Position numbers and translations under genes: made by a program
The notes under the pieces: generated by a model
The model's input: only the letters and a program-made list of their open reading frames with translations
Database searches by the model: none
What the model was told of the DNA's origin: nothing
Assembly (NCBI GenBank): GCA_036822015.1
Contig: DAISIL010000004.1
Coordinates: 39,704 to 103,703, forward strand
Length of the DNA: 64,000 bases
Reading direction: 5' to 3'
From: DAISIL01 sp036822015
GTDB taxonomy: Bacteria; Bacteroidota; Bacteroidia; Cytophagales; Bernardetiaceae
Part shown: in pieces, positions 52,276 to 62,436 of the stretch
Position numbering within the stretch: position 1 is the first letter of the stretch
Layout: each line of letters starts with the position of its first letter

Positions 52276-53190
52276 ATGGCTATTTATCTGTACTTCGTTT
52301 GTTGGCTTACCTGGCTCACCGCACCGGCGGCTGATTTTTGTTTGAGTGAAGAAGAGCATCGCTTAGCCAAAGCCCTGATGCAAGTTCGGGCCGACAACGG
52401 ATATGCGCCCCTGCCGCTCTCCGTGTCGCTTTCTTATGTGGCACACCTACACAGCAAGGACTTAGCCGAACATTACGACCCCAATAACAGCAGTGGATGC
52501 TTACCCACAGGCTGGTCAGAGAACGGATCATGGCAGGCCTGTTGCATCCAGCCCAAACACCCGGCCGGCAACTGCATGTGGAAAAAACCCGCCGAACTCA
52601 CCGAATATACCGGCAATGGCTACGAAGTCGTCGTGTTTGTCCCGGACTCACTCCTGCAAGGCGCTCCTTCGGCACTGCTAACCTACCTGACACAGGACGA
52701 AAGCCTCCGCAGTATGCTCCTCGAGCAGGGCTGGGGCGGCTGGAAAGCCTTTGGTATCGGACTGACAGGCAACTACTTATGCCTTTGGGCTGGACACCAA
52801 GCCGACCCCGCCGGACAGCTCGACCCTTGCCCCAGCGATGCACCCACATCCGATCCGGATAGGGATATTTCCCTACAAACGACCACGGATGCCTCTTCCC
52901 TTCGGGAGGCAGACCAAAGCAAAACAGATACCGACGAAGATCCCCCCCCCATCGAGGTATCTCCCCAAAAACGCTATTACCTCATCGTCTCTAGCCATGT
53001 CCGGCCCAGCGATGCCCAGCAGGCCCTACAACAGCGGCTCGATGCCTTCCCCAATGCCAAAATACTCTCCTCCGAAAGCCACCATCGCTTATCCCTCGAT
53101 GACTTTGAGCAGCTCTCCCCCGCCAAAAAACGCCGCAACGAACTTCAATCGCAGTTTGCAGACCTCTGGATTTTGCCTCATCCGCAATAG
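52276..53190 (+). CDS. CAP-domain protein with a C-terminal SPOR domain
   Basis: 304 residues with a signal peptide (about 1-20). CAP/SCP-like domain at about 25-175: RLAKALMQVRADNGYAPLPL, VAHLHSKDLAEHYDP (first His), CLPTGWSENGSWQ, ELTEYTGNGYEVV and GIGLTGNYLCLWAG. A disordered, Asp/Thr-rich linker (about 180-230) follows, then a SPOR domain: YYLIVSSHVRPSDAQQAL, FPNAKILSSESHHRLSL and DLWILPH. SPOR binds septal denuded peptidoglycan; CAP domains are proposed proteases or binding modules. The pairing suggests a division-site envelope protein. Convergent with purE. Confidence 0.83.
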   Translation: MAIYLYFVCWLTWLTAPAADFCLSEEEHRLAKALMQVRADNGYAPLPLSVSLSYVAHLHSKDLAEHYDPNNSSGCLPTGWSENGSWQACCIQPKHPAGNCMWKKPAELTEYTGNGYEVVVFVPDSLLQGAPSALLTYLTQDESLRSMLLEQGWGGWKAFGIGLTGNYLCLWAGHQADPAGQLDPCPSDAPTSDPDRDISLQTTTDASSLREADQSKTDTDEDPPPIEVSPQKRYYLIVSSHVRPSDAQQALQQRLDAFPNAKILSSESHHRLSLDDFEQLSPAKKRRNELQSQFADLWILPHPQ

Positions 53191-53194
53191 CGGA

Positions 53195-53680
53195 CTAACC
53201 GTCCTTTTCTACGGAGCGAGCCGCCTCCCGTACTTTGTCGTGCAAGGACTGCCGATATGCTCCCAGGCGTTGGCCCAAAGCCGCATCCTGGATGCTTAGG
53301 ATTTGGGCAGCAAGCAAACCCGCGTTGGCGGCACCATCCAGGGCTACCGTCGCTACGGGAATACCCGTGGGCATCTGCAAGATGGATAAAATCGAATCCC
53401 AGCCGTCGATGGAGTTGCGGGAATGGATCGGGACACCGATGACGGGTAAAGTCGTCAGAGATGCCAGCATCCCGGGTAGGTGCGCCGCCCCGCCCGCCCC
53501 CGCTACGATCACGGATACGCCCCGCTCCCGCGCCGTTTCGGCGTAAGCCATCATGGCTTTGGGGGTGCGGTGTGCCGAAAGGATGCGCAACTCATAACGC
53601 ACGCCCAGCTGCTCCAGTATATCCGCCGCTGCTTGCATCACGGGCAAATCAGAGGTACTGCCCATCGCAATTCCAACCAT
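53195..53680 (-). CDS. purE: N5-carboxyaminoimidazole ribonucleotide mutase
   Basis: 161 residues. Purine synthesis step converting N5-CAIR to CAIR. Motifs: VGIAMGSTSDLPVM (phosphate-binding), ELRILSAHRTPKAM with the catalytic His, IVAGAGGAAHLPGMLAS, and VPIHSRNSIDGWDSILS. Length is that of the bacterial class I enzyme. purK is not in the window. Confidence 0.96.
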   Translation of the reverse strand: MVGIAMGSTSDLPVMQAAADILEQLGVRYELRILSAHRTPKAMMAYAETARERGVSVIVAGAGGAAHLPGMLASLTTLPVIGVPIHSRNSIDGWDSILSILQMPTGIPVATVALDGAANAGLLAAQILSIQDAALGQRLGAYRQSLHDKVREAARSVEKDG

Positions 53681-53706
53681 AACTTTTGTTTGTCTTTTGT
53701 TGGAGA

Positions 53707-53714
53707 CAAAGGTA
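53707..53714 (-). promoter_or_regulatory. -7 promoter element for purE
   Basis: The complement reads TACCTTTG, an exact TAnnTTTG match, 26 bases before the purE start at 53680. Confidence 0.55.
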
Positions 53715-53769
53715 CGGTTTGCCCGTGAAGGTGAAGGGTAAAAAGCGTATAGAAACCAAAAATATCCCT

Positions 53770-53777
53770 TATCTTTA
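53770..53777 (+). promoter_or_regulatory. Near-consensus -7 element for the polysaccharide operon
   Basis: TATCTTTA differs from TAnnTTTG only at the last position, 35 bases before the start of the first gene of the operon at 53813. Genes at 53813-58237 are tightly spaced, so one promoter could serve all five. Confidence 0.4.
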
Positions 53778-53812
53778 CGTCTTCATTCGTCCAAACCCTA
53801 ACATAGTATTTC

Positions 53813-55099
<1,287 letters not shown>

Positions 55100-55125
55100 T
55101 ATAACGACGGCTAATCTCAAATACT

Positions 55126-56253
55126 ATGCAAGCAATTCAAATGGTGGATTTGGTGGCGCAGTATGAGCGCATCCAATCCGAAATCGACCAGGAACTGAAA
55201 GCCGTCATGGCCGGGGCGCAGTTCATTCAGGGGCCCAAAGTAAAAGCCTTTGAGCAGCACATGGCCCAATACCTGGGGGTCTCCCACGTCGTGGGTTGCG
55301 CCAACGGCACAGATGCCCTCCAAATTGCCATGATGGCGCTCGGGCTACAAGCCGGTGACGAGGTCATCGTCCCTTCGTTTACGTATGTGGCAACGGCGGA
55401 GGTTATCGCCCTTCTGGGGCTTTCGCCGGTGATGGTGGACGTAGATTCCCGGACGTTCAATATCACGGCCGAGCTGATCGCCCCTGCCATTACGGAGCGC
55501 ACCCGAGCCGTTGTGCCGGTGCATCTCTTTGGGCAAAGTGCCGATATGGCGCCTATCCTTGAGCTAGCCAAGCAGCACAACTTGTTTGTCGTCGAGGATA
55601 ACGCCCAGGCCTTGAGTGCCGTCTATACCTTCCCTGATGGCACACAGGCACGCACCGGAACGATGGGGCATATCGGCTGTACGTCGTTTTTTCCGTCCAA
55701 AAACCTCGGCTGTTACGGCGATGGGGGGGCGATGTTTACCAACGACGACGAACTAGACGCACGCCTACGCATGATCGCCAACCACGGGCAGGCGAAGAAA
55801 TACCACCATAGCGTCGTCGGTATCAACTCCCGCCTAGATGCCATGCAGGCAGCCATCCTGGACGTAAAACTCAAATACTTAGACGACTACTCGCAGGCAC
55901 GCCAGCACGTAGCCGCCCGCTACGATGCCGCCTTCGCCGATACCAAAGGCTTGCGCATCCCGACGCGGCAGCCCAACTCCACCCACGTTTTTCATCAGTA
56001 CACGCTCATCGTCGAGGATGGCAAACGCGATGCCCTCCGCGATTATCTCAACGAACGCCAGGTGCCTTCGATGATCTACTACCCCATTCCGCTCTATCGT
56101 CAGGAGGCGTTTAAGCATTACTTTGCAGGCCGTGAGCCGCTGCCCGTTACGGAGTTCATGTGTGCTTCGGTGCTTTCTCTGCCGATCCATACAGAGATGC
56201 AAGACGAAGTACAAGATTATATCATCCAACAAGTTAAAGATTTTTTCGCATGA
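55126..56253 (+). CDS. DegT/DnrJ/EryC1 sugar aminotransferase (WbpE-like)
   Basis: 375 residues. PLP-dependent aminotransferase of nucleotide sugars. Motifs: GCANGTDALQIAMMAL, GDEVIVPSFTYVATAEVI, VHLFGQSADM, VEDNAQALSA, and the PLP-lysine in SFFPSKNLGCYGDGGAMFT (K near residue 190). The N-terminus MVDLVAQYERIQSEIDQE is typical of WbpE, which aminates UDP-3-keto-GlcNAcA. It starts 26 bases after the dehydrogenase and overlaps the acetyltransferase gene by 4 bases. Confidence 0.92.
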   Translation: MQAIQMVDLVAQYERIQSEIDQELKAVMAGAQFIQGPKVKAFEQHMAQYLGVSHVVGCANGTDALQIAMMALGLQAGDEVIVPSFTYVATAEVIALLGLSPVMVDVDSRTFNITAELIAPAITERTRAVVPVHLFGQSADMAPILELAKQHNLFVVEDNAQALSAVYTFPDGTQARTGTMGHIGCTSFFPSKNLGCYGDGGAMFTNDDELDARLRMIANHGQAKKYHHSVVGINSRLDAMQAAILDVKLKYLDDYSQARQHVAARYDAAFADTKGLRIPTRQPNSTHVFHQYTLIVEDGKRDALRDYLNERQVPSMIYYPIPLYRQEAFKHYFAGREPLPVTEFMCASVLSLPIHTEMQDEVQDYIIQQVKDFFA

Positions 56254-56837
56254 GCGAATCCAACTATTTTAGTCATCCTACGGCAGTCATTGACCAGGGA
56301 GCCAAGATCGGAGCAGGCACGAAGGTTTGGCATTTTAGCCATATCATGCCCAACTGCACGATTGGAGAAAACTGCAACATCGGACAGAATGTGGTCATCT
56401 CGCCGGAGGTCGTGTTGGGTAACAACGTCAAAGTCCAAAACAACGTCTCGATATACACGGGTGTCATTTGTGATGACGACGTGTTTTTGGGCCCCTCAAT
56501 GGTCTTCACCAACGTTACCAACCCGCGCAGTGCCGTCAATCGACGGGGGCAATACGCCCGCACACACGTAGGGCGGGGGGCATCCATCGGTGCCAACGCC
56601 ACCATCGTTTGTGGGCATGACATCGGCCCCTTTGCTTTCATTGGAGCGGGAGCCGTTGTTACCAAACACGTGCCAGCTTATGCCCTCGTTGTCGGCAATC
56701 CGGCGCGGCATATCGGTTGGATGAGCGAGTACGGGCATCGCCTCGAGTTCGATGAAAACGGACAAGCAATCTGCCCCGAAAGCCAGGACATCTATCGGCT
56801 CCAAGATGGGCAAGTACACAAACAACCTACCCCATGA
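56250..56837 (+). CDS. Left-handed beta-helix N-acetyltransferase (WbpD/WlbB-like)
   Basis: 195 residues with hexapeptide repeats: IDQGAKIGAGTKVWHFSHI, IGENCNIGQNVVISPEVVLG, and VCDDDVFLGPS-type coils. FTNVTNPRSAVNRRGQYART contains the catalytic-region Arg/Asn set of WlbB-type enzymes, and VGNPARHIGWMSEYGHRL closes the domain. WbpD acetylates the 3-amino group of UDP-GlcNAc3NA. Together with the preceding two genes this builds UDP-2,3-diacetamido-2,3-dideoxy-uronic acid, although the 3-dehydrogenase (WbpB) is not present here. Confidence 0.9.
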   Translation: MSESNYFSHPTAVIDQGAKIGAGTKVWHFSHIMPNCTIGENCNIGQNVVISPEVVLGNNVKVQNNVSIYTGVICDDDVFLGPSMVFTNVTNPRSAVNRRGQYARTHVGRGASIGANATIVCGHDIGPFAFIGAGAVVTKHVPAYALVVGNPARHIGWMSEYGHRLEFDENGQAICPESQDIYRLQDGQVHKQPTP

Positions 56838-57454
56838 TTACGATCATCAACTATGGCCTCGGCAACCTGGGGTCGATCAAAAACATGCTCAAAAAAGTGG
56901 GGGCGGCATCGGTCATCACCGATGATCTGGATACGATACGAGCCGCCTCCAAGCTCATCTTGCCCGGAGTGGGTGCCTTTGATACCGGAATGCAAAAGCT
57001 AGCCGATTGCGGCTTGATTGATGTCCTGCACCACAAAGCTCTCGAGGAGAAAATCCCCATCCTGGGCATTTGCCTGGGCGTACAGCTGATGACACGCGGC
57101 AGCCACGAGGGACAACTCCCAGGCCTGGGGTGGTTTGCGGCAGACACTGTAGCCTTTGATTTTCAAGGAATTGAAGGAAAATATACCGTACCCAATATGG
57201 GTTGGAACGAAGTTGAACTCAACCAACCCGATAGCCCGCTCTTTGAGGAGATGTTCCCCGATCCACGTTTTTACTTCGTGCATTCGTTTCATCTCAAACC
57301 CGACGATCCCGCCCACACCCTCACCTACTCGGATTACGGCTACTCCTACGCCTCTGCTCTGGCCCACGAAAACCTCCTCGGGGTGCAGTTTCATCCCGAA
57401 AAGAGCCATAAGTTTGGGCAACGCCTCCTCCGCAACTTTGTCAAAAACTACTAA
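56834..57454 (+). CDS. hisH: Glutamine amidotransferase HisH, probably polysaccharide-associated
   Basis: 206 residues. Class I glutaminase: nucleophile Cys in PILGICLGVQLMT near residue 80, and His/Glu in GVQFHPEKSHKFGQ near 188. LILPGVGAFDTGMQKL is the family N-terminal motif. It releases ammonia for the HisF-like partner. Overlaps the acetyltransferase gene by 4 bases and lies in the sugar operon, not with other his genes, so it likely serves an amidine-forming step on a sugar as in P. aeruginosa and Wbu-type clusters; a role in histidine synthesis is also possible. Confidence 0.9.
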   Translation: MITIINYGLGNLGSIKNMLKKVGAASVITDDLDTIRAASKLILPGVGAFDTGMQKLADCGLIDVLHHKALEEKIPILGICLGVQLMTRGSHEGQLPGLGWFAADTVAFDFQGIEGKYTVPNMGWNEVELNQPDSPLFEEMFPDPRFYFVHSFHLKPDDPAHTLTYSDYGYSYASALAHENLLGVQFHPEKSHKFGQRLLRNFVKNY

Positions 57455-57460
57455 CGCTCC

Positions 57461-58237
57461 ATGAAACGACCCCGCATTCGTGTTATTCCGATGCTGCTCC
57501 TCAAAAAAGCAGGTCTTTACAAGACGGTCAAATTCAAAGACCCCAAATACGTCGGTGATCCGATCAACGCTCTCAAAATTTTCAATGAGAAGGAAGTCGA
57601 TGAGATGGTCTTTTTGGACATCACGGCCTCCCGCGAAAACCACAGCCCCAATATCGGGATGCTCGCCGACATCGCCAGTGAGTGCTTTATGCCGCTTTGC
57701 TACGGAGGTGGTATCACGAGTGTGGATATGATGCGGGAGGTCTTGCACGTAGGCGTAGAAAAAATTGCCCTCAACACGCAGGCCGTCCTCAACCCGTCGC
57801 TTATCACGGAGGCCGCACAAGCCTTTGGTAGCTCTACGGTGGTGGTTTCGATAGATGCCAAAAAGACGCTTTTTGGTGGGTATCAAGTGTTTATTCGTGG
57901 AGGACAAGAAAAAACCAAGCTCGACCCCGTCGCCTGGGCAAAGGAAGTCGAACGCCTCGGGGCTGGCGAAATCCTCATTAACGCCATCGACTTAGATGGC
58001 ACGATGAAGGGCTATGATTTGAAGCTGATTAAGTCCGTGGCCGAAGCCGTCAATATCCCCGTCATTGCGGCGGGTGGCGCAGGAAGCCTATCCGATTTTA
58101 GGGCGGCGGTTCGGGAAGGAGGTGCCTCGGCCGTAGGGGCGGGCAGCTTTTTTGTCTTTCAGGGCAAGCACCGCGCAGTCCTGATTACCTATCCTACACC
58201 TGCCGATGTGCTGGAAACCTTTGGCGATTTGGTATAA
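57461..58237 (+). CDS. hisF: HisF-like cyclase, LPS/acetamidino-modification type (WbuZ-like)
   Basis: 258 residues, a (beta/alpha)8 barrel. The start RIRVIPMLLLKKAGLYKTVK and FKDPKYVGDPINALKIFNEK (in parts) differ from biosynthetic HisF, which opens with a RIIPCLDV-type sequence and has DVKDG. This version, with LLLKKAGLYKTVKF, is the polysaccharide form. Phosphate loops: CYGGGITSVDMM, LINAIDLDGTMKGYDLKLI and IAAGGAGSLSDF. The catalytic Asp pair is at the expected beta1 and beta5 positions only in modified form. It pairs with HisH directly upstream (6 bases). Confidence 0.9.
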   Translation: MKRPRIRVIPMLLLKKAGLYKTVKFKDPKYVGDPINALKIFNEKEVDEMVFLDITASRENHSPNIGMLADIASECFMPLCYGGGITSVDMMREVLHVGVEKIALNTQAVLNPSLITEAAQAFGSSTVVVSIDAKKTLFGGYQVFIRGGQEKTKLDPVAWAKEVERLGAGEILINAIDLDGTMKGYDLKLIKSVAEAVNIPVIAAGGAGSLSDFRAAVREGGASAVGAGSFFVFQGKHRAVLITYPTPADVLETFGDLV

Positions 58238-58264
58238 TTTTTTTATGTTCATGCCCAAAAAGAG

Positions 58265-59365
58265 ATGACCGATAGCACCAAACTCCAAGCCGTCTTTGAA
58301 GCAGCCACCGACGGTATCGTGATTATCAACGAACGCGGAATCATCGAAACCATCAATCGTGCGGCCGCACAAATGTTTGAATACCAGCCCGAAGAACTCG
58401 TTGGGCACAATGTATCCATCCTGATGGGCGACCGCGACCGCAAAAACCACAACCGCTACATCCAAAACTACAAAGACACCGGCGTAGGCAAGATCATCGG
58501 CATTGGACGAGAGGTAACGGGGCGCAAAAAAAGTGGCGCACTGTTTCCCTGTCTATTGAGTATCAGCGAAGTCGCTTTGCCAGAAGGAACCATCTTTGCC
58601 GGTATCCTCCACGATATATCCGAACTCAAGCAAGCCCAGGAACGCCTCCGAGACTACGCCCGCCAACTCGAACGCAGCAACCGCGAACTCCAAGACTTCG
58701 CCTACATCTCCTCCCATGACTTGCAAGAACCCCTCCGCAAAATACAAGCCTTCGGCAACCGCGTCAAGTCTTTGGAACAAGACAAATTCACCGAAAAAGG
58801 TGCCGATTACCTCGAACGGATGCTCACCGCTGCCGCCCGGATGCAAAACCTCATCAACGACCTCCTCTCTTTCTCCCGAGTCTCGACCAAAGCCCGCCCT
58901 TTTGAGCAAATCCAACTCAACGCCGTTCTTAGAGAAGTCGTCTTTGATCTGGAAGTTGCCATCGAAGAAGCCAACGCCGAGGTACAGATAGAGAACCTCC
59001 CCGTCGTCGAAGCAGACAAGGTGCAGATGCGCCAGTTGTTCCAAAACCTACTCTCCAACGCCATCAAGTTCAGGCACGAAGCCGTACCGGTACAGATACA
59101 CGTTCGGCCCGTCGATAACGCCGACCAGAACACCTGGGCCATCGCCGTCAGCGATAACGGCATTGGCTTCGACGAAAAGTACGCCGACCGCATCTTCAAT
59201 GTCTTTCAGCGATTGGAGGGACGCAAATACGAAGGCTCAGGCATTGGACTTGCCATCTGCAAAAAAATCGTCCATCGCCACGGCGGCGATATTCAGGTGC
59301 GCAGCACCCCCGGCAAAGGAACTACGTTTACGATTCTGCTCCCCAAAAAACCCATCCTGAACTAG
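58265..59365 (+). CDS. PAS-domain sensor histidine kinase
   Basis: 366 residues, cytosolic. PAS at about 5-125: LQAVFEAATDGIVIINERGI and AAAQMFEYQPEELVG, then GVGKIIGIGREVTGRKKSG. HisKA with His in YISSHDLQEPLRKIQAFG near 155, HATPase with N-box LFQNLLSNAIKFRH, VSDNGIGFDEKYADRIF and EGSGIGLAICKKIVHRHGG. No receiver is fused or adjacent. The H-box form SHDLQEPL is that of the phytochrome-like HisKA group. Starts 27 bases after the hisF-like gene and ends overlapping queA by 4 bases on the other strand. Confidence 0.93.
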   Translation: MTDSTKLQAVFEAATDGIVIINERGIIETINRAAAQMFEYQPEELVGHNVSILMGDRDRKNHNRYIQNYKDTGVGKIIGIGREVTGRKKSGALFPCLLSISEVALPEGTIFAGILHDISELKQAQERLRDYARQLERSNRELQDFAYISSHDLQEPLRKIQAFGNRVKSLEQDKFTEKGADYLERMLTAAARMQNLINDLLSFSRVSTKARPFEQIQLNAVLREVVFDLEVAIEEANAEVQIENLPVVEADKVQMRQLFQNLLSNAIKFRHEAVPVQIHVRPVDNADQNTWAIAVSDNGIGFDEKYADRIFNVFQRLEGRKYEGSGIGLAICKKIVHRHGGDIQVRSTPGKGTTFTILLPKKPILN

Positions 59366-60570
59366 CCCCGAAATAACAAGGAGCTATCCCCATAGCTCAA
59401 AAAGCGGTAATCATTGGCTAAGGCAGCTGCATAAACCTCCCGCCAACGGGGGCCGATCCAGGCCGCAATGAGCAAAATCAAGGTACTCTGGGGCTGGTGG
59501 AAGTTCGTCAAGAGCGCGTCAGCAGCCCGAAAAGTATAACCGGGCACAATCATAATTTCTGTTGTCCCCTGGAGGCTTTGCTGCCGTTGTTGTTTCATTT
59601 TTTGTAAGAGTACTTCGCCTATGGTTTTTCTATCGGGTAAGTTTTGAGTAGATTCAGAATAAATATCCATTTTTTGTAAGGCAAAAGGTGTATCCATGCC
59701 GCACTCCAAGAGCTGTACGCCATACCAGTACATACTCTCGAGGGTACGCAGGGAAGTCGTCCCTACGGCTAGTATTTTTTTGGCTGCCATGAAGTCCTGG
59801 ATGTTCTGTTCCGAGATCACAACGCGCTCCTGGTGCATCGGATGATCGAGGGCATTGGTCGTCTGGACTGGGCGAAACGTCCCCGCGCCTACGTGTAAGG
59901 TTAGGTAGCTCAATGGGTTACCCTGCCGGTTGAGTTGCTCCAGTACCGCTTCCGTAAAGTGCAAACCAGCCGTAGGGGCAGCTACGGCTCCACTTTGACG
60001 GCCATAAACGGTTTGGTAGCTATCCGCATCCGCCGATTCGGCAGCGCGTCCGAGGTAAGGCGGCAAAGGTATTTCTCCGACCAGGGCCAGCACCTCGGAA
60101 AGCGAACACTCGGCGGGTGTCCAGGAAAGTTCGATATTTTTTTCGTCGGTGTCGTCTAGGCGCATCATACGAAGGGTGATCGCTTCTTGTCCAGGGCGTT
60201 CAAGGATGCGCTCGAGCGTCGTGCCTATCTTCACTTTACGGGCATTACCGATCAAGGCCGCCCAGCGGGAAGGGCTGCCAGCGGCCAGCGTTTGGGCCGG
60301 ATCAGGGGAAGGAGACTTCGGGGAAAGCAAAAACACCTCCACGGCAGCACCCGTAGGCTTCCGAAAAGCCAGACGGGCTGGCAGCACTCGGGTATTGTTA
60401 AAAAAAATGCTATAACCCAGTGGCAATAATTGTGGCAACTCAAAAAACTGACGGTGCTGTATCGTTTCATCCGCCAAGACCAACAGTTTGGACTGATCGC
60501 GTTGCGGGAGCGGATACTTGGCAATGCGCTCGGGAGGCAAGGGATAATCAAGATCAGATAAAGGAATCAT
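59362..60570 (-). CDS. queA: S-adenosylmethionine:tRNA ribosyltransferase-isomerase
   Basis: 402 residues. Adds the cyclopentenyl-diol precursor (epoxyqueuosine) to tRNA from S-adenosylmethionine. Family motifs: LPLGYSIFFNNTRVLPARL, GAVAAPTAGLHFTEAVLEQL, LHVGAGTFRPVQT, SEQNIQDFMAAKKILAVGTTSLRTLES (in parts) and TNFHQPQSTLILLIAAW. Queuosine also needs QueD (at 46.7 kb). The ATG at 60570 directly follows the stop of the DUF4835 gene, so the two are coupled. Confidence 0.94.
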   Translation of the reverse strand: MIPLSDLDYPLPPERIAKYPLPQRDQSKLLVLADETIQHRQFFELPQLLPLGYSIFFNNTRVLPARLAFRKPTGAAVEVFLLSPKSPSPDPAQTLAAGSPSRWAALIGNARKVKIGTTLERILERPGQEAITLRMMRLDDTDEKNIELSWTPAECSLSEVLALVGEIPLPPYLGRAAESADADSYQTVYGRQSGAVAAPTAGLHFTEAVLEQLNRQGNPLSYLTLHVGAGTFRPVQTTNALDHPMHQERVVISEQNIQDFMAAKKILAVGTTSLRTLESMYWYGVQLLECGMDTPFALQKMDIYSESTQNLPDRKTIGEVLLQKMKQQRQQSLQGTTEIMIVPGYTFRAADALLTNFHQPQSTLILLIAAWIGPRWREVYAAALANDYRFLSYGDSSLLFRG

Positions 60571-61482
60571 CTACTTTTGGAGTTTTCGGTAACGGTCTGC
60601 ATTCGTGGGATTTGCATCTAGCAGAATAGCAGCAGCGGCTTGGCGCATCTCGGCGGGAGCTTTCTCGAAGGTCTGGTAAAGTTCTGTGGCTTTGGCATCA
60701 AAGAAAGCCGATACCAGAACGGCGTTGGGGAGTTGCTTGTTGGCTTCCTGGATGAGCTTGAGGGTCTGAAAGATTTCATTTTTTGCCTCTTCGGGCTTGG
60801 CTGCCAAGCGGTCAAGTCCGTGGCGATGATAGCGATAGAGTCCCTTTCGGAGGTCTTGTAAGGCGGCATTGTTGAGGTTTTCGGCGAGCCAGGCTCGGTT
60901 TCGGGTGTCGTCTTGTCGCCAGCCGGAGGCCTCGCTGCCTGTCAGGTTAGTACTGGCATTGAGGTTGTTGATGATGTTGCGCATTTTTTCGTAGTGAGGA
61001 TTTCCACCAAACTCTGAAAAGGTATCGTAGTCTAAGCCGATGGCAGCGAAGGCGTAGTAAGCCAGCATCGAGGTCAGGTTGTTTTGGGTAACGTTTTCGG
61101 TAAAAATAAGCGGTTCACTGGGCTGATAGCGAAAATTAAACTTTCCATCAAAAAAATTGAGTAGCGGAGAGCTGTAGCTCGTCCCATATACCGGACGTGT
61201 CGTTTGAATCTGCGCCTGGGCTTCGTAGGTTCCCGCCGCTACTTTGGAGGTGTTGCGGAGCGTGATGAGGAGATTGCCCGTGATGCGTTCGCTTTCTTCA
61301 AAGCTATCGTCTGTCCATCGGGTAGTATTGAGGAAGGTCTGGATGGCGGTTTGCATCTCCCCAAAAATTTGCCGATCCTGGGTTTGTACCAGGTTATCGT
61401 CAATGACAACGTTGAAGTTGAGTTCCTGGGCCAGCAGCCTCCCCCCGCACAAGAGAAACCAACAGCAGATGAGATATTTCAT
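60571..61482 (-). CDS. DUF4835 secreted protein
   Basis: 303 residues from the ATG at 61482 with a signal peptide (MKYLICCWFLLCGGRLLAQ). Contains LNFNVVIDDNLVQTQDRQIF, TFLNTTRWTDDSFEESERI, AAGTYEAQAQIQTTRPVYGTSYSSPLLNFFD (in parts) and LTSMLAYYAFAAIGLDYDTFS, the conserved DUF4835 pattern. Found across Bacteroidota, and usually associated with outer-membrane or type IX-related loci; function not established. Sits between phzF-like (upstream) and queA (immediately downstream). Confidence 0.88.
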   Translation of the reverse strand: MKYLICCWFLLCGGRLLAQELNFNVVIDDNLVQTQDRQIFGEMQTAIQTFLNTTRWTDDSFEESERITGNLLITLRNTSKVAAGTYEAQAQIQTTRPVYGTSYSSPLLNFFDGKFNFRYQPSEPLIFTENVTQNNLTSMLAYYAFAAIGLDYDTFSEFGGNPHYEKMRNIINNLNASTNLTGSEASGWRQDDTRNRAWLAENLNNAALQDLRKGLYRYHRHGLDRLAAKPEEAKNEIFQTLKLIQEANKQLPNAVLVSAFFDAKATELYQTFEKAPAEMRQAAAAILLDANPTNADRYRKLQK

Positions 61483-61505
61483 GGGTGAGTAAACGTTGTG
61501 ATGGA

Positions 61506-61513
61506 CAAAGTTA
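61506..61513 (-). promoter_or_regulatory. -7 promoter element for the DUF4835-queA unit
   Basis: The complement reads TAACTTTG, an exact TAnnTTTG match, 23 bases before the DUF4835 start. It overlaps the stop codon of the phzF-like gene, preceded on the minus strand by a T-run. Confidence 0.5.
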
Positions 61514-62296
61514 CAAAAAAATCTGCCCTTGCATGTATGTAATGGCTCGTCCGCTGATCTGGACGCGCCCCGTGAGCAGTTTACAAAAAAGCTCGCCGCG
61601 TCGTTGGGAGAGTTGCCAGGCGGTGAGTTCTTTTTTGCGGAGTTCTTTGGCCCAATAAGGGATGAGCTTGGTGAAGGCCGACCCCGTAACGGGGTCTTCG
61701 TTGATGCCGACGGCCGGCGCAAAAAAGCGACAAACAAAGTCCACGCCCGTGCTTGGGGCCGTCGCGATGATGCCTCGAAAGGGCAGGCGGGCTAGCCGAG
61801 CGAAGTCCGGTGTAAGGGCTTCGATGTCAGCTTCTTTGCGATAGCGGAGCAGGAGGTCTTCGCCCGTCCGAACCTCGATAGGTTCTTTGCCCATGGCGGC
61901 CGTGATCTCGGGGGAGGAGGCGGCGGCTTCGGTGCGCTGGGCCGGAAAATCCAGTATAAGCCGGTCATCGGCACGATACACGACAAGCTGCCCGGATCGA
62001 GAAAAAAACGTCAGCTCGTTCATGGGATAGTAGAGATGTTCGTAGATCACGTGAGCAGCCGCCAGGGTGGCGTGTCCGCACAAGTCCACCTCCACCCGAG
62101 GGGTAAACCAACGAATATCAAAGGCTTGCTCCTCTGGCAGCGGCACAAAAAAAGCAGTCTCGGAGAGGTTGTTTTCGGCTGCAATGGACTGCATCTCTGC
62201 ATCAGAGAGCCACTGGGAGAGCGGACAAACGGCAGCCGGATTGCCCCGAAAGAGCTTCTGGGCAAAGGCATCGACTTGATAGATCGGGATGGGCAT
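61511..62296 (-). CDS. PhzF-family epimerase-like protein
   Basis: 261 residues from the ATG at 62296; the frame extends 81 bases further but the start MPIPIYQVDAFAQKLF is the family's. Two diaminopimelate-epimerase-type domains: FRGNPAAVCPLSQWL, the catalytic Glu in ENNLSETAFFVP near residue 42, VDLCGHATLAAAHVI, and GINEDPVTGSAFTKLIPYW. Substrate unknown; PhzF itself acts in phenazine synthesis, but most members are uncharacterised isomerases or hydratases. Heads the minus-strand unit phzF - DUF4835 - queA. Confidence 0.9.
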   Translation of the reverse strand: MPIPIYQVDAFAQKLFRGNPAAVCPLSQWLSDAEMQSIAAENNLSETAFFVPLPEEQAFDIRWFTPRVEVDLCGHATLAAAHVIYEHLYYPMNELTFFSRSGQLVVYRADDRLILDFPAQRTEAAASSPEITAAMGKEPIEVRTGEDLLLRYRKEADIEALTPDFARLARLPFRGIIATAPSTGVDFVCRFFAPAVGINEDPVTGSAFTKLIPYWAKELRKKELTAWQLSQRRGELFCKLLTGRVQISGRAITYMQGQIFL

Positions 62297-62385
62297 GGGC
62301 AAGAAGCAGTTAGGCGTTTGTTTATGCTCGGGCAAAAAACAAGCCAGCTGCCGAGCAGATATTTTCAAAAAAAACACAGAAAAAA

Positions 62386-62417
62386 TTTGTTTCGTTGAGA
62401 CTAAGCCCGTACCTTTG
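62386..62417 (+). promoter_or_regulatory. Bacteroidota promoter for tRNA-Asn
   Basis: TTTG at 62386-62389, a 20-base spacer, and TACCTTTG at 62410-62417 match the -33/-7 consensus TTTG-N19-21-TAnnTTTG. The tRNA begins 20 bases downstream at 62437. This is the clearest promoter in the window. Confidence 0.8.
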
Positions 62418-62436
62418 CCTCACCAATTCAACAAAA

